DNA from: Deltaproteobacteria bacterium
Lineage (GTDB): Bacteria > Myxococcota > Kuafuiibacteriia > Kuafuiibacteriales > Kuafuiibacteriaceae
Assembly: GCA_016703535.1 (NCBI GenBank)
Contig: JADJBV010000001.1
Span: forward strand, 6,562,001 to 6,626,000
DNA length: 64,000 nt
Direction: 5' to 3'
The notes beneath the pieces were generated by a model. It was not told the origin of the DNA. It did no database searches and was given only the letters and a program-made list of their open reading frames with translations. Below are positions 20,260 through 28,111 of the stretch, piece after piece (position 1 is the stretch's first letter; each line of letters starts with the position of its first letter). The translations under genes were made by a program, and so were the position numbers.

Positions 20260-20949
20260 TCAACGGCCGCGGTGTTTGCTCGGAGCCTTGGGGCGCACCT
20301 TGGCCGGGGACTTCGTGGCCTCGGACCGAAAGGGGCGTTCGTATCCCTCTAGATAACGGCGCAGGAGAACCTTGGTCTCCTCCATGACCTGGCTGGCCGC
20401 CGGCTCCCCGCGGAGGGTGGCCACGAAGATCATCGAGGAGATGGTCTCCACCACCATGGTCGCCACCACCGGGCGATGGGCCGAGGGCAAGGCCGGCAGG
20501 TGTTGGGCCAAAAAGGCCTCCAGCCGGGTGGCCATCTCCCGGTTGATCGCCGAGCCGGCGTGGATCAACTCGGGGGTCACTCGCCCTTGGATCCAGATCG
20601 CCCGCACCGCCGGGTCGTCCCGATCGAAGGCCCAGATGGCGTCGACCGCGGTCTCGAGCACCTCGGTCCAGGGCCGGGCCATCAGCTCCTCGGAGAGCAA
20701 GAGATCCAACATGCCCCGGACCCGAGTGAGGTAGCGGTCGGAGATGGCGTCGAAGAGGACCTGCTTGTTGGGAAAAAACTGGTAGAGGCTGCCGATGGAG
20801 GTCTCGGCCCGGGCCGCGATCGCCTGCATGGTGGCCGCCTCGTAGCCGACTTCGGCCAACTCGTGCTCCGCGGCGTCCATCATCCGCTCGAGCCGCGCCT
20901 GACTCCGAGCTTGGGTCGGCACCCGACGGAGCGGCGAACCTCGCTTCAC
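20260..20949 (-). CDS. TetR family transcriptional regulator
   Basis: About 229 residues. The HTH is clear: ERMMDAAEHELAEVGYEAATMQAIAARA, then GSLYQFFPNKQVLFDAI. GTG 20949 is chosen because the longer open frame overlaps the P450 start and its promoter. The gene is divergent from the P450, and the gap holds two TGAGG-N4-CCTCA operators over a sigma-70-like promoter, so it most likely represses the P450 until an inducer binds. Confidence 0.88.
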   Translation of the reverse strand: MKRGSPLRRVPTQARSQARLERMMDAAEHELAEVGYEAATMQAIAARAETSIGSLYQFFPNKQVLFDAISDRYLTRVRGMLDLLLSEELMARPWTEVLETAVDAIWAFDRDDPAVRAIWIQGRVTPELIHAGSAINREMATRLEAFLAQHLPALPSAHRPVVATMVVETISSMIFVATLRGEPAASQVMEETKVLLRRYLEGYERPFRSEATKSPAKVRPKAPSKHRGR

Positions 20950-21042
20950 CCCTTCACTGCTCGCCGTTCGGTGGCAGGGCGTCAAGAACCTCCGCCGGCC
21001 CCCGGGCCCCGCCCGACCGGGAAAAATCGGCGGCCCCCGGTC

Positions 21043-21071
21043 TTGACAGGAATATGAGGCGACCCTCATGT
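21043..21071 (+). promoter_or_regulatory. Promoter of the P450 gene
   Basis: A perfect TTGACA -35 (21043-21048), 17-base spacer and a weak TCATGT -10. The first TetR-type operator fills the spacer and touches the -10, the standard layout for repression. Confidence 0.6.
21054..21069. promoter_or_regulatory. TetR-type operator 1 (ATGAGG-N4-CCTCAT)
   Basis: A 6-4-6 perfect inverted repeat between the -35 and -10 of the P450 promoter. Confidence 0.7.
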
Positions 21072-21083
21072 TTTCTACCAAAC

Positions 21084-21099
21084 GTGAGGATGTCCTCAC
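21084..21099. promoter_or_regulatory. TetR-type operator 2 (GTGAGG-N4-CCTCAC)
   Basis: A second 6-4-6 inverted repeat with the same core, centred exactly 30 bases (about three helical turns) from the first, so two dimers could bind on the same face. Confidence 0.7.
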
Positions 21100-21118
21100 A
21101 TTTGTCCGCGGAGGTCTG

Positions 21119-22486
21119 ATGAGCGCCACCCTCACCCCCACCATGCCGCCCCAGTTCGCCCCCGGACCTACGGGACTGAAGCGCCTCCGCATGGTCAAAG
21201 AGTCCAGCCAAGATCCGCTGCGCATCATCCCGGAGTTGATCCGCGATCACGGCGACGTGGCCCGGATCCGCTTCTTTTGGGTCAACTACCACGTGGTCAA
21301 CCACCCGGAGGGCGTGCGCCGGGTTCTGGTCGAAAACCACAAGAACTACATCAAGAGCCGCAACTACGTGGGGCTGAAGGTGCTCCTCGGTCAGGGGCTC
21401 CTCACGGCCGAAGGGGAACACTGGCGACGAGAACGAAAGTTGGCCCAACCTGCCTTTCACCGAGAGCGGCTCCAAGGCTTCGCCGACACCATGGTCGACA
21501 CCACCGATCAGATGTTGGAGCGATGGAGCGCCGAGGGCGGTGGGATCCGGGACGTCCACGCCGAGATGATGCGCCTGACCTTGCGCATCGTCGGCTTGAC
21601 CTTGTTCGGCGCCGATCTGGACGGTGACGCCCAAGACGTGGGCCGGGCCCTGACCGTGGCCTTGACCTGGGCCAACCGCCACGCCGAAAGCCTGATCCGC
21701 GTCCCCTGGTGGGTGCCGAGCGGTCCCAACCTTCGCTTTTTGGCGGCCAAACGATCGATCGTCAAAGTTGTGCAGCGGGTGATCTCCGAGCGACGATCGC
21801 GAGGGGTCGACGGCACCGACCTCTTGGGCATGTTGATGTCGGCCCGGGACGAAAGTGACGGGAAAGGGATGAGCGACCAGCAGCTCCTCGACGAGCTGTT
21901 GACCTTGGTGTTGGCCGGCCACGAGACCACCGCCAACGCCCTCTCCTTTGCGCTTTACCTGTTGGCCCAACACCCGGAGCAAGCCCGGGCCCTGGAGGCC
22001 CAGATCGACGCCGCCCTTGGTGAAGCACCCCCAACTTTGGCCGATCTCCCCAAGCTGGACGCGGTGCGGATGGTCGCGGAGGAGGCGATGCGGCTGTTCC
22101 CGCCCGCCTGGGTCATGGAGCGAGACGCCCTCGAAGACGACCTGATCATGGGCCACCGGGTCCCCAAGGGCTCCACGGTCGGCCTCTTCCCATACACTCT
22201 GCACCGTCACCCGGCCTATTGGAACGAGCCCGAGCGTTTTGATCCCTCACGCTTCGAAAAGGCGGCGGCCGAGGCCCGGCCCAAACACGTCTACTTCCCC
22301 TTCGGCGGCGGGCCCCGCTTCTGCATCGGCAACGCCTTCGCGATGATGGAGCTGCAGCTCTTGCTCTCGATGATCCTGCAGCGCTTTCGAGTTGCACCCG
22401 CGCCAGGCTTTCAGCTGGAGCTCGAGCCTTCGATCACCTTGCGGCCGGCCGCGGGCATGCCGCTGACCTTGGAACCCCGGCGCTGA
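21119..22486 (+). CDS. Cytochrome P450
   Basis: A 455-residue haem monooxygenase. AGHETT (266-271) is the I-helix oxygen-activation motif, EAMR (322-325) is the K-helix ExxR, and FGGGPRFCIG holds the haem-ligand Cys402. ATG 21119 is preferred over 21068 because GGAGG lies just upstream and 21068 sits in the operator. It is similar in layout to CYP102/CYP4-like fatty-acid or xenobiotic hydroxylases. No ferredoxin gene is adjacent. It is controlled by the divergent TetR regulator and converges on an acyl-CoA synthetase. Confidence 0.95.
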   Translation: MSATLTPTMPPQFAPGPTGLKRLRMVKESSQDPLRIIPELIRDHGDVARIRFFWVNYHVVNHPEGVRRVLVENHKNYIKSRNYVGLKVLLGQGLLTAEGEHWRRERKLAQPAFHRERLQGFADTMVDTTDQMLERWSAEGGGIRDVHAEMMRLTLRIVGLTLFGADLDGDAQDVGRALTVALTWANRHAESLIRVPWWVPSGPNLRFLAAKRSIVKVVQRVISERRSRGVDGTDLLGMLMSARDESDGKGMSDQQLLDELLTLVLAGHETTANALSFALYLLAQHPEQARALEAQIDAALGEAPPTLADLPKLDAVRMVAEEAMRLFPPAWVMERDALEDDLIMGHRVPKGSTVGLFPYTLHRHPAYWNEPERFDPSRFEKAAAEARPKHVYFPFGGGPRFCIGNAFAMMELQLLLSMILQRFRVAPAPGFQLELEPSITLRPAAGMPLTLEPRR

Positions 22487-22512
22487 CGGGGTCACTTCAG
22501 GGGCCGCGGGGG

Positions 22513-22680
22513 GGATCGCTTAGGAAGGGAGGAATCCAGGAACGGACAGGGAGATGTTGATCTTGGGGGTGGCGGGTACGCGAGGGTTGTTTGCTCGGAC
22601 CGGCGGCAGTCGTCGTGAAGCGTCCCGCTCTCTTTTGGATCTCGGGTCCCTTCCTGAATTTCTGGCTTCCTAAGCGGTCC
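22513..22680. terminator. Very long imperfect hairpin between convergent genes
   Basis: Arms 22513-22555 and 22639-22680 pair at about 35 of 43 positions (CGCTTAGGAAG core, then AATCCAGGAA facing TTCCTGAATT) around an 83-base loop. It fills the gap between the P450 and acyl-CoA synthetase genes, whose 3' ends face each other. There is no T-run and no flanking TA, so it is read as a transcript-end structure rather than a MITE. Confidence 0.5.
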
Positions 22681-22708
22681 AGCCGACGTCGCCCCCGCAC
22701 TCGCTCGT

Positions 22709-24514
22709 TTAGGCCCCGGCGTACATGGCTTCGATCTCGGCCTTGTAGTGTTCGTTGACCACCTTGCGTTTGATCTTTTGGGTGGGCGTGAGCTCGCCCT
22801 TCGCCTCACTGAACTCCTCGGCCAAGACGTGGAACTTCTTGATCGTCTCGTATTGGGCGAGTTGGGGGTTCACGCGAGTGTTGATCTCTCGCTCCACCTC
22901 GGCCCGCACTTTGTCGTGCAGCGCCCGCTTCTTGGGGTCGGGCTCCTCGACGCCTTGAGCCTTGAGGAAGGACTCGACGCCTTCGGGCCGCAACGACAAC
23001 AGCGCCACCAGGAACTTGCGTTGATCGCCGATGACGACGGCCTGAGAGACCAGCGGGATCTGGGTCAGCTCCTTCTCCAAGTTTTGGGGCGCGATGTTTT
23101 TGCCTCCGGCGGTGATGATCAGATCCTTCTTGCGATCGGTGATCTTGAGGAAACCTTTGGCGTCGAGTTCGCCGACGTCACCGCTGTGCAGCCACCCGTC
23201 CTTGAGCACTTCTTGGGTGGCGGCCGCCTGGTTCAGGTAGCCGAGGAAGATGTTCGGGCCCTTGACCAAGATCTCGCCGTCGCCCGCGATCTTGACCTCG
23301 ACGCCCGGGATCGCCTGACCCACGGTGCCGATCTTTCCTCGGCCAGCCACGTTCAAGCTGGTGGGCCCCGAACCTTCTGACTGCCCATAAACCTCGGAAA
23401 GCGGCGTCGCCAAAGACATGAACCAGTCCCGGGTTTGGGGCGAAAGAGGGGCCGCGCCGGTCACCAAGATCCGGGATTCATCGAGGCCCAAGCGGTTCCG
23501 CAGCTTGGCGTAGACCAACTTGTGGAACACCGGGAACAACAGGGACGACATGCCGCTCGGCGTACGCCCCTCGAAGCGCGCCCGCATCACCTCGAGGCCG
23601 ACCGACTTGGCGGTGTTGAACAACTTCTGGCGCATGGGCGGCGCCGCAGCGACCCCGGCCTCGACCTTGGCTTGGATCTTCTCCCAGACCCGGGGCACGC
23701 CGAACAAAAAGTGGGGCCGCACCTGGGGCAAGGCCACCCCAAGTTGTTCGAGCACCGGCACGAAGTGAGCGGTGGCGCCCACGGTGATGGGCCCGTGGAT
23801 GGTCATCATCTGCTCGGCGATGTGGGCCAGCGGCAAATAACTCAAGCAGCGATCGCCCTGACGCGCGTCGACCAGCTGCAGGGCACACTCGGCGGTCCAG
23901 GTCAGGTTGCGGTGGCTGAGCATCACGCCTTTGGGCGGCCCGGTGGTGCCCGAGGTGTAGATCAAGGTCGCGAGGTCTTCGGGCTTCAGGCCGCGCCGCC
24001 GTTCGGCCAAGGCCTCGTCGGAGATCACGTCGCCTTTTTGCAGCGCTTCTTCCCAACTCCAGACCCAACCGTCGGCGCCGGCTGGTTTGTTTGCCCCCGG
24101 GAAGAGGACCACCGCCTTCAGCTCAGGCAAGCGGGCCCGCACCGACAACACCTTCTCGGCCTGGGCCGCGTCGCAGACCACGGCGATGGCGGCCCGGGCG
24201 TCGGCCAAGATGTACTCGGCTTGTTCGGCGGTGGAGGTCGCGTAGATCCCGGCCGGCGCACCCCCAACCGCCATCGCCGCCAGATCAGCCGCGACCCAGG
24301 CCATGCGGTTGGGCCCGATGATCGCGACCGCCTGAGGCGCCTGATGCCCAAAGGCCAAATACGCTTTGCCCAAGCGACGCACCAAACCTCGATAGTCGGA
24401 CCAGCTGTAGGTGTCCCACGCGTCGTAGCGATCACTCCGCGGATCCAAGGCGCCGGGCCGGTTCGGCCGTTCGTCGGCGTGGCGGTCGAGTCGGTCGAGG
24501 ATGGTCACGTCCAT
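22709..24514 (-). CDS. Long-chain acyl-CoA synthetase (AMP-forming)
   Basis: A 601-residue ANL-superfamily enzyme. LIYTSGTTGPPKGVMLSH is the AMP/P-loop motif, EVYGQSEGSGP the adenine-binding motif, WLHSGDVGELD and KITDRKKDLIITAGGKNIAP the hinge motifs. It converts fatty acids to acyl-CoA in two steps via acyl-AMP, probably at the inner membrane face. ATG 24514 fits the family N terminus better than TTG 24532. Confidence 0.94.
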   Translation of the reverse strand: MDVTILDRLDRHADERPNRPGALDPRSDRYDAWDTYSWSDYRGLVRRLGKAYLAFGHQAPQAVAIIGPNRMAWVAADLAAMAVGGAPAGIYATSTAEQAEYILADARAAIAVVCDAAQAEKVLSVRARLPELKAVVLFPGANKPAGADGWVWSWEEALQKGDVISDEALAERRRGLKPEDLATLIYTSGTTGPPKGVMLSHRNLTWTAECALQLVDARQGDRCLSYLPLAHIAEQMMTIHGPITVGATAHFVPVLEQLGVALPQVRPHFLFGVPRVWEKIQAKVEAGVAAAPPMRQKLFNTAKSVGLEVMRARFEGRTPSGMSSLLFPVFHKLVYAKLRNRLGLDESRILVTGAAPLSPQTRDWFMSLATPLSEVYGQSEGSGPTSLNVAGRGKIGTVGQAIPGVEVKIAGDGEILVKGPNIFLGYLNQAAATQEVLKDGWLHSGDVGELDAKGFLKITDRKKDLIITAGGKNIAPQNLEKELTQIPLVSQAVVIGDQRKFLVALLSLRPEGVESFLKAQGVEEPDPKKRALHDKVRAEVEREINTRVNPQLAQYETIKKFHVLAEEFSEAKGELTPTQKIKRKVVNEHYKAEIEAMYAGA

Positions 24515-24548
24515 CGTCGAAGGATGTGCCAAAGGACCTGGGGCAGGG

Positions 24549-24941
24549 TCAACGTCCGGCGGCGATCAAATAGGCCCAATTCAGAGATAGGACCACCAAC
24601 ACCAAGACCCGAGCCACGGTGGCTCGACTGCCGGCCAACACGGGCCGAAAGCGCAGGCCCGACCCCAGCGCCACCACCGCGTAGACGCAATACAACACGA
24701 ACGCAGCCAGACCGAAGGTCACCAACGGGTTCAAGGTCAAGGCCTCGAGCACCCGGCCGTGGGCGAAGGCGACCACCGCCCGGGTCCCGCCGCAGGCCAC
24801 ACACGGCAAACCGGTCAGGCGATGAAAGGGACAAAACCAACCGAGGCGATCGAGGGGCACGGCCCAAGCGACCCACAGCCCGAGGAGCCCCAAAGGCGGC
24901 CACAGGGCCTCGTGCAACACCTTGCCTGACACGGCGATCAC
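24549..24941 (-). CDS. DUF2752 membrane protein
   Basis: A 130-residue protein with three membrane segments. CPFHRLTGLPCVACGGTRA is the DUF2752 signature (Cys pairs plus GGTR). The GTG start overlaps the TGA of the Yip1-like gene (GTGA), so the two are coupled. DUF2752 genes often lie next to Yip1/TM2-type membrane genes, as here. Function unknown. Confidence 0.85.
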   Translation of the reverse strand: MIAVSGKVLHEALWPPLGLLGLWVAWAVPLDRLGWFCPFHRLTGLPCVACGGTRAVVAFAHGRVLEALTLNPLVTFGLAAFVLYCVYAVVALGSGLRFRPVLAGSRATVARVLVLVVLSLNWAYLIAAGR

Positions 24942-25648
24942 TTGGCCAAGGTGCTGGCGAAGAGCCCGGCGCCGACCCCGATCGCCGCGAAGATACCGCA
25001 GCAACAGAGGCCCAACGGCAACAACACCGCGAGGACCGCCTTGCCGCTCGTCGTTTGGTGCAGCTCCTTCAGCGCCATGATTTGGATGACCAACCCCCAG
25101 ATCCCCGCGATCATCCCGCCGACCACCGGGACCAACTGCAACACCGCGACGCTGCCGTTGCTGAAGGCGATGCCCCGCAAGGTCGACTCGAAACCTCCAC
25201 CGCCAGCGCCCAACATGGCCAAGATCGCGTGCACGATCCCGCCCCAGACGAAGAGGCCGATCACCGCGCCGATCGGCACCATCAGGAGCTGACCAAGACC
25301 AGGCTCGGTGAAGCTGGATAAAAACCGCAATTCGTCGGGGAGGGCCGCCGACTCGGCGCCGAAGATCCCTTGGGTGAGGAAACTCCAGAGCACCGCCGCC
25401 GCGCCGCCGATGGTGCCCAGGAGCAAGGCATAAAGCACCGCGGGGCCGATGCCGACGCCCCGACGGGCCTGGGCAAAGGTTCGAGTCGGATCGAGCAAGA
25501 CCCCCTTCAACGTGTCGAGCAGGCTCTGCCCAGTCTGGGCGTTCTCCCAAGGGATCCCGGGCTCATTGCCGAAGGGCGGTTGGCCCATCGGCGCACCCGG
25601 AGCCTCCCAAGGGCTTGGACCACCGGTCTCGAAGGGGTTCTGGCTCAC
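24938..25648 (-). CDS. Yip1-domain membrane protein
   Basis: A 236-residue protein. A Pro/Gly-rich N-terminal tail (about 60 residues) leads to a Yip1-type domain with about five membrane helices, starting SLLDTLKGVLLDPTRTFAQ, the usual entry segment. GTG 25648 is favoured: TATAGT lies six bases upstream on the minus strand and the sequence further up is not coding-like. It forms a coupled pair with DUF2752. Confidence 0.78.
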   Translation of the reverse strand: MSQNPFETGGPSPWEAPGAPMGQPPFGNEPGIPWENAQTGQSLLDTLKGVLLDPTRTFAQARRGVGIGPAVLYALLLGTIGGAAAVLWSFLTQGIFGAESAALPDELRFLSSFTEPGLGQLLMVPIGAVIGLFVWGGIVHAILAMLGAGGGGFESTLRGIAFSNGSVAVLQLVPVVGGMIAGIWGLVIQIMALKELHQTTSGKAVLAVLLPLGLCCCGIFAAIGVGAGLFASTLAK

Positions 25649-25654
25649 CGAGGG

Positions 25655-25660
25655 ACTATA
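25655..25660 (-). promoter_or_regulatory. -10-like hexamer TATAGT next to start codon
   Basis: TATAGT on the minus strand ends six bases before the GTG at 25648, compatible with a leaderless transcript. No -35 match at 17 bases. Confidence 0.35.
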
Positions 25661-25794
25661 CAAAGGCCACGGGTGGACCGCTACCGACGCACGTCCCAAG
25701 GAAAGGGCGCGGACCTCGGTCAACGTTGTGTCACTTGCCAATCTCTAGGGAGGCCCGGGGCGCCCGTCACACGTTGGGGACGACGGAGGTTCCC

Positions 25795-26778
25795 ATGTCA
25801 CGACGTCTGCTCGCTTTGGTGTGCGCCTTGGCCGCCCCGGTCACGGCCCAGGCCCAACCCAAGACCCCCACCGCCACCGCCGACCTCGAGTACGGCGACC
25901 CGATCCACTTTCGCAACATCACCTTGGTGCCGATCCACGGCCACGCGGCCGGGCCCTTCCCCCGCTACACGCTGCTCGAAGCGGGTTTGGCGGCCCGCAC
26001 CTTCCACGTCCGGGAGCGGGCGGGTCAGTCGTCTGAAGCCCAAGTGGCCTCGGTCGAGGTGAAGAACCAAGGCCAAACGCCGGTCTTCCTCTTGGGGGGC
26101 GAGATGATCTTGGGCGGCAAACAAGATCGCATCATCCAATCCGACGCGGTGATCCCCGCCGACGGCAAGTGGCATGAGCTGGCGGTGTTCTGCGTCGAAC
26201 AAGGACGATGGCAGGGGCAAAAGATGGAGTTCGAAGGCGGCGGCGCCGTCGCTCACCTCAAGCTGCAAGAGGCGGCCATGAGCGGCCAACAAGACAAAGT
26301 GTGGGCCGAGGTCGCGCGCAAAAATCGGGAACACGGCACCACCAGCGATACCCAGACCTACCGGCGCACGATCCAGAACCAAAAGGTGCGCGGACAGATC
26401 GCCCACTACCGCAGCGCCTTGGAGAAGTTGTTGCCGAGCTCTCCCAGCACCGGCTTCATCTTCGCGATCAACGGTCAGATCCAAGTGGCGGACGTCTTCA
26501 ACAACCCGCTGCTCTTCGCAGATCTGCGGGAAAAGCTGCTCTCTTCCTACATCCTAGAGGCCCTGGAACATCAGGTCGACGCCAAGGCCAAGCCCCTGCC
26601 CAAGGCCGCCGCGGCCAAGTTCGTCGGCGACAGCCAAGCCGCCCCCGCCAGCAAGTCGACGCTGAACGGCAAAGCGCGCAGCGTGCAGAAGGAAGACGCG
26701 AACAGTTTGGGCAGCGAAACCTTCGACCAAGAGAGCGGGCAAGGGATCCGCTCCAGCTACATCAACAAAACCAAGTAG
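25795..26778 (+). CDS. Exported ARPP-1-like domain protein
   Basis: A 327-residue protein with signal peptide (ends AQAQ). VEVKNQGQTPVFLLGGEMILGG followed by KQDR is the core of the ARPP-1 domain, reported beside rhodanese/phosphatase genes and of unknown role. The C-terminal 60 residues are low complexity and Lys/Ser rich. ATG 25795 has GGAGG upstream. Its stop lies 13 bases before the mobile-element cluster, which has not damaged it. Confidence 0.75.
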   Translation: MSRRLLALVCALAAPVTAQAQPKTPTATADLEYGDPIHFRNITLVPIHGHAAGPFPRYTLLEAGLAARTFHVRERAGQSSEAQVASVEVKNQGQTPVFLLGGEMILGGKQDRIIQSDAVIPADGKWHELAVFCVEQGRWQGQKMEFEGGGAVAHLKLQEAAMSGQQDKVWAEVARKNREHGTTSDTQTYRRTIQNQKVRGQIAHYRSALEKLLPSSPSTGFIFAINGQIQVADVFNNPLLFADLREKLLSSYILEALEHQVDAKAKPLPKAAAAKFVGDSQAAPASKSTLNGKARSVQKEDANSLGSETFDQESGQGIRSSYINKTK

Positions 26779-26793
26779 TGCTCAAGGCCTCTA

Positions 26794-26978
26794 GTGTCCC
26801 GTCCGGGAAGTTCGGATCACGTTCGCGCTCGTCCTTTTCGCCGCTGCTAGACGCGCGGCCTGCGGCCGCCCTTTCGGGCTCCTCGGTCATTGGGGGCAAC
26901 CCAACTCCCTCCGGAGCGCGTCGATCAGCGACGAAAGATCCTTCGCGGGAACATGATCGAACTTCCCGGACGGGACAC
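26794..26978. mobile_element. 185-bp MITE, copy 1
   Basis: Terminal inverted repeats GTGTCCCGTCCGGGAAGTTC are perfect for 21 bases and continue with one indel to about 29. TA lies on both sides (26792-26793, 26979-26980), the target duplication of IS630/Tc1-mariner elements. No transposase is inside. A 185-bp copy with four differences lies at 58087-58271. Its ends match neither IS630 element next to it, so its mobilising enzyme is elsewhere. Confidence 0.88.
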
Positions 26979-28084
26979 TAGTGCACCGCAGCCGAAATGC
27001 GATCAAGCATTCTCTTGCGCGACTTGATGATGGCGTCGGCTGGTTTGGTCCATGCAAACGGCGTCGGATTCCGATTCCAGCCGCGCATGTAGGCGGCGAC
27101 GTGCTCGCGCAACGCCTTCTTGGACGGGAAGTTCGTGGCGCTCAGCGACTGCTTGCCGAGGATGCCGAAGAAGCCCTCCACTTGGTTAAGCCAGGAGGCG
27201 CTCGTCGGCGTGTAGTGGAAGCGGATCAGCGGATGCTCCGCGAGCCAAGCTTGGACGTCGGGTGTGCGATGGGTCGACGAGTTGTCCAGGATGACGTGAA
27301 GCTCGCGGCCGGGGTACTGACGCTCGACCTTCTTCATGAAGGCGAGGAAGTCGGCGGCCGTGTGGCTCTCGCTCAGGGTGTGGGTGACCTTGCCGGTGGC
27401 GACCTCGAGTGCCGCAAAGAGATCCAAAACCCCGTGGCGCTTGTAGTCGTGCGTGTGTCGCGACGCGCGTCCAGTGCGCAGGGGCAACGGCAGCTGCGTT
27501 CGTTCGAGAGCCTGGATCGACGTCTTCTCGTCGACGCTGAGCACTACGGCGTTGGTCGGAGGATCCAAGTAGAGCCCGACCACGTCCTCGACCTTTGCAG
27601 CGAACTCCGGGTCCCGACTGACTTTGTACGTCCGCACCAGGTGCGGCTTCAGCCCGTTCTCGCGCAACAGCTTCGAGATACACTTGCTGCTGAGCCCGAC
27701 GGCCTTGCCAAGCAGCCGGGTCGTCCAGCGGCTACGGCCAGGTGGGGGCGGGCCCATCGCGAGCTGCACCACCTTCTCGACGGTCGCGACCGGGACCTTG
27801 TTATCGGTGCGGCCCGTCTTCGGCCGGTCGGTCAGCCCAGCGATTCCGTCTGCGCGGAATCGCCGACGAATACGCGAGACGGCTTCGGGTGTGAGGTCGA
27901 GCCGAGAGGCGATCTCGACGCCGGACTCACCGTCGGCGCTGAGAAGGACGACGCGGGTCCGCCGGACAAGTCCCGCCGGCGCGGACGACCGTGCAACCGT
28001 CGCCTCCAACTCAGCCCGCTTCCTTGCCGTCAGCTTGATCAATCCAGGTCGGCCCATCATGTCTGAGCCAAACCGCTGTCGCAT
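26978..28084 (-). CDS. IS630-family transposase 1
   Basis: A 368-residue transposase. HTH region VEIASRLDLTPEAVSRIRRRF, then a DDE core with VLSVDEKTSI, HVILDNSSTH and SASWLNQVEGFF (the final Glu). It is intact. Its stop codon is unusual: the last codon is the final one of the element, and the TAG is made from the TA target duplication plus the first base of the neighbouring MITE end. Start ATG/GTG choice is not decided. Confidence 0.9.
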   Translation of the reverse strand: MRQRFGSDMMGRPGLIKLTARKRAELEATVARSSAPAGLVRRTRVVLLSADGESGVEIASRLDLTPEAVSRIRRRFRADGIAGLTDRPKTGRTDNKVPVATVEKVVQLAMGPPPPGRSRWTTRLLGKAVGLSSKCISKLLRENGLKPHLVRTYKVSRDPEFAAKVEDVVGLYLDPPTNAVVLSVDEKTSIQALERTQLPLPLRTGRASRHTHDYKRHGVLDLFAALEVATGKVTHTLSESHTAADFLAFMKKVERQYPGRELHVILDNSSTHRTPDVQAWLAEHPLIRFHYTPTSASWLNQVEGFFGILGKQSLSATNFPSKKALREHVAAYMRGWNRNPTPFAWTKPADAIIKSRKRMLDRISAAVH

Positions 28085-28109
28085 TGACTCTATTTCGGTC
28101 GCGGTGCAC
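26981..28109. mobile_element. IS630-family element 1
   Basis: 1129 bp. Ends GTGCACCGCAGCCGAAAT and GTGCACCGCGACCGAAAT (two mismatches) are flanked by TA at 26979-26980 and 28110-28111. It carries one complete transposase. The left TA is shared with the MITE, the right TA with IS630 element 2. Confidence 0.88.
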
Positions 28110-28111
28110 TA

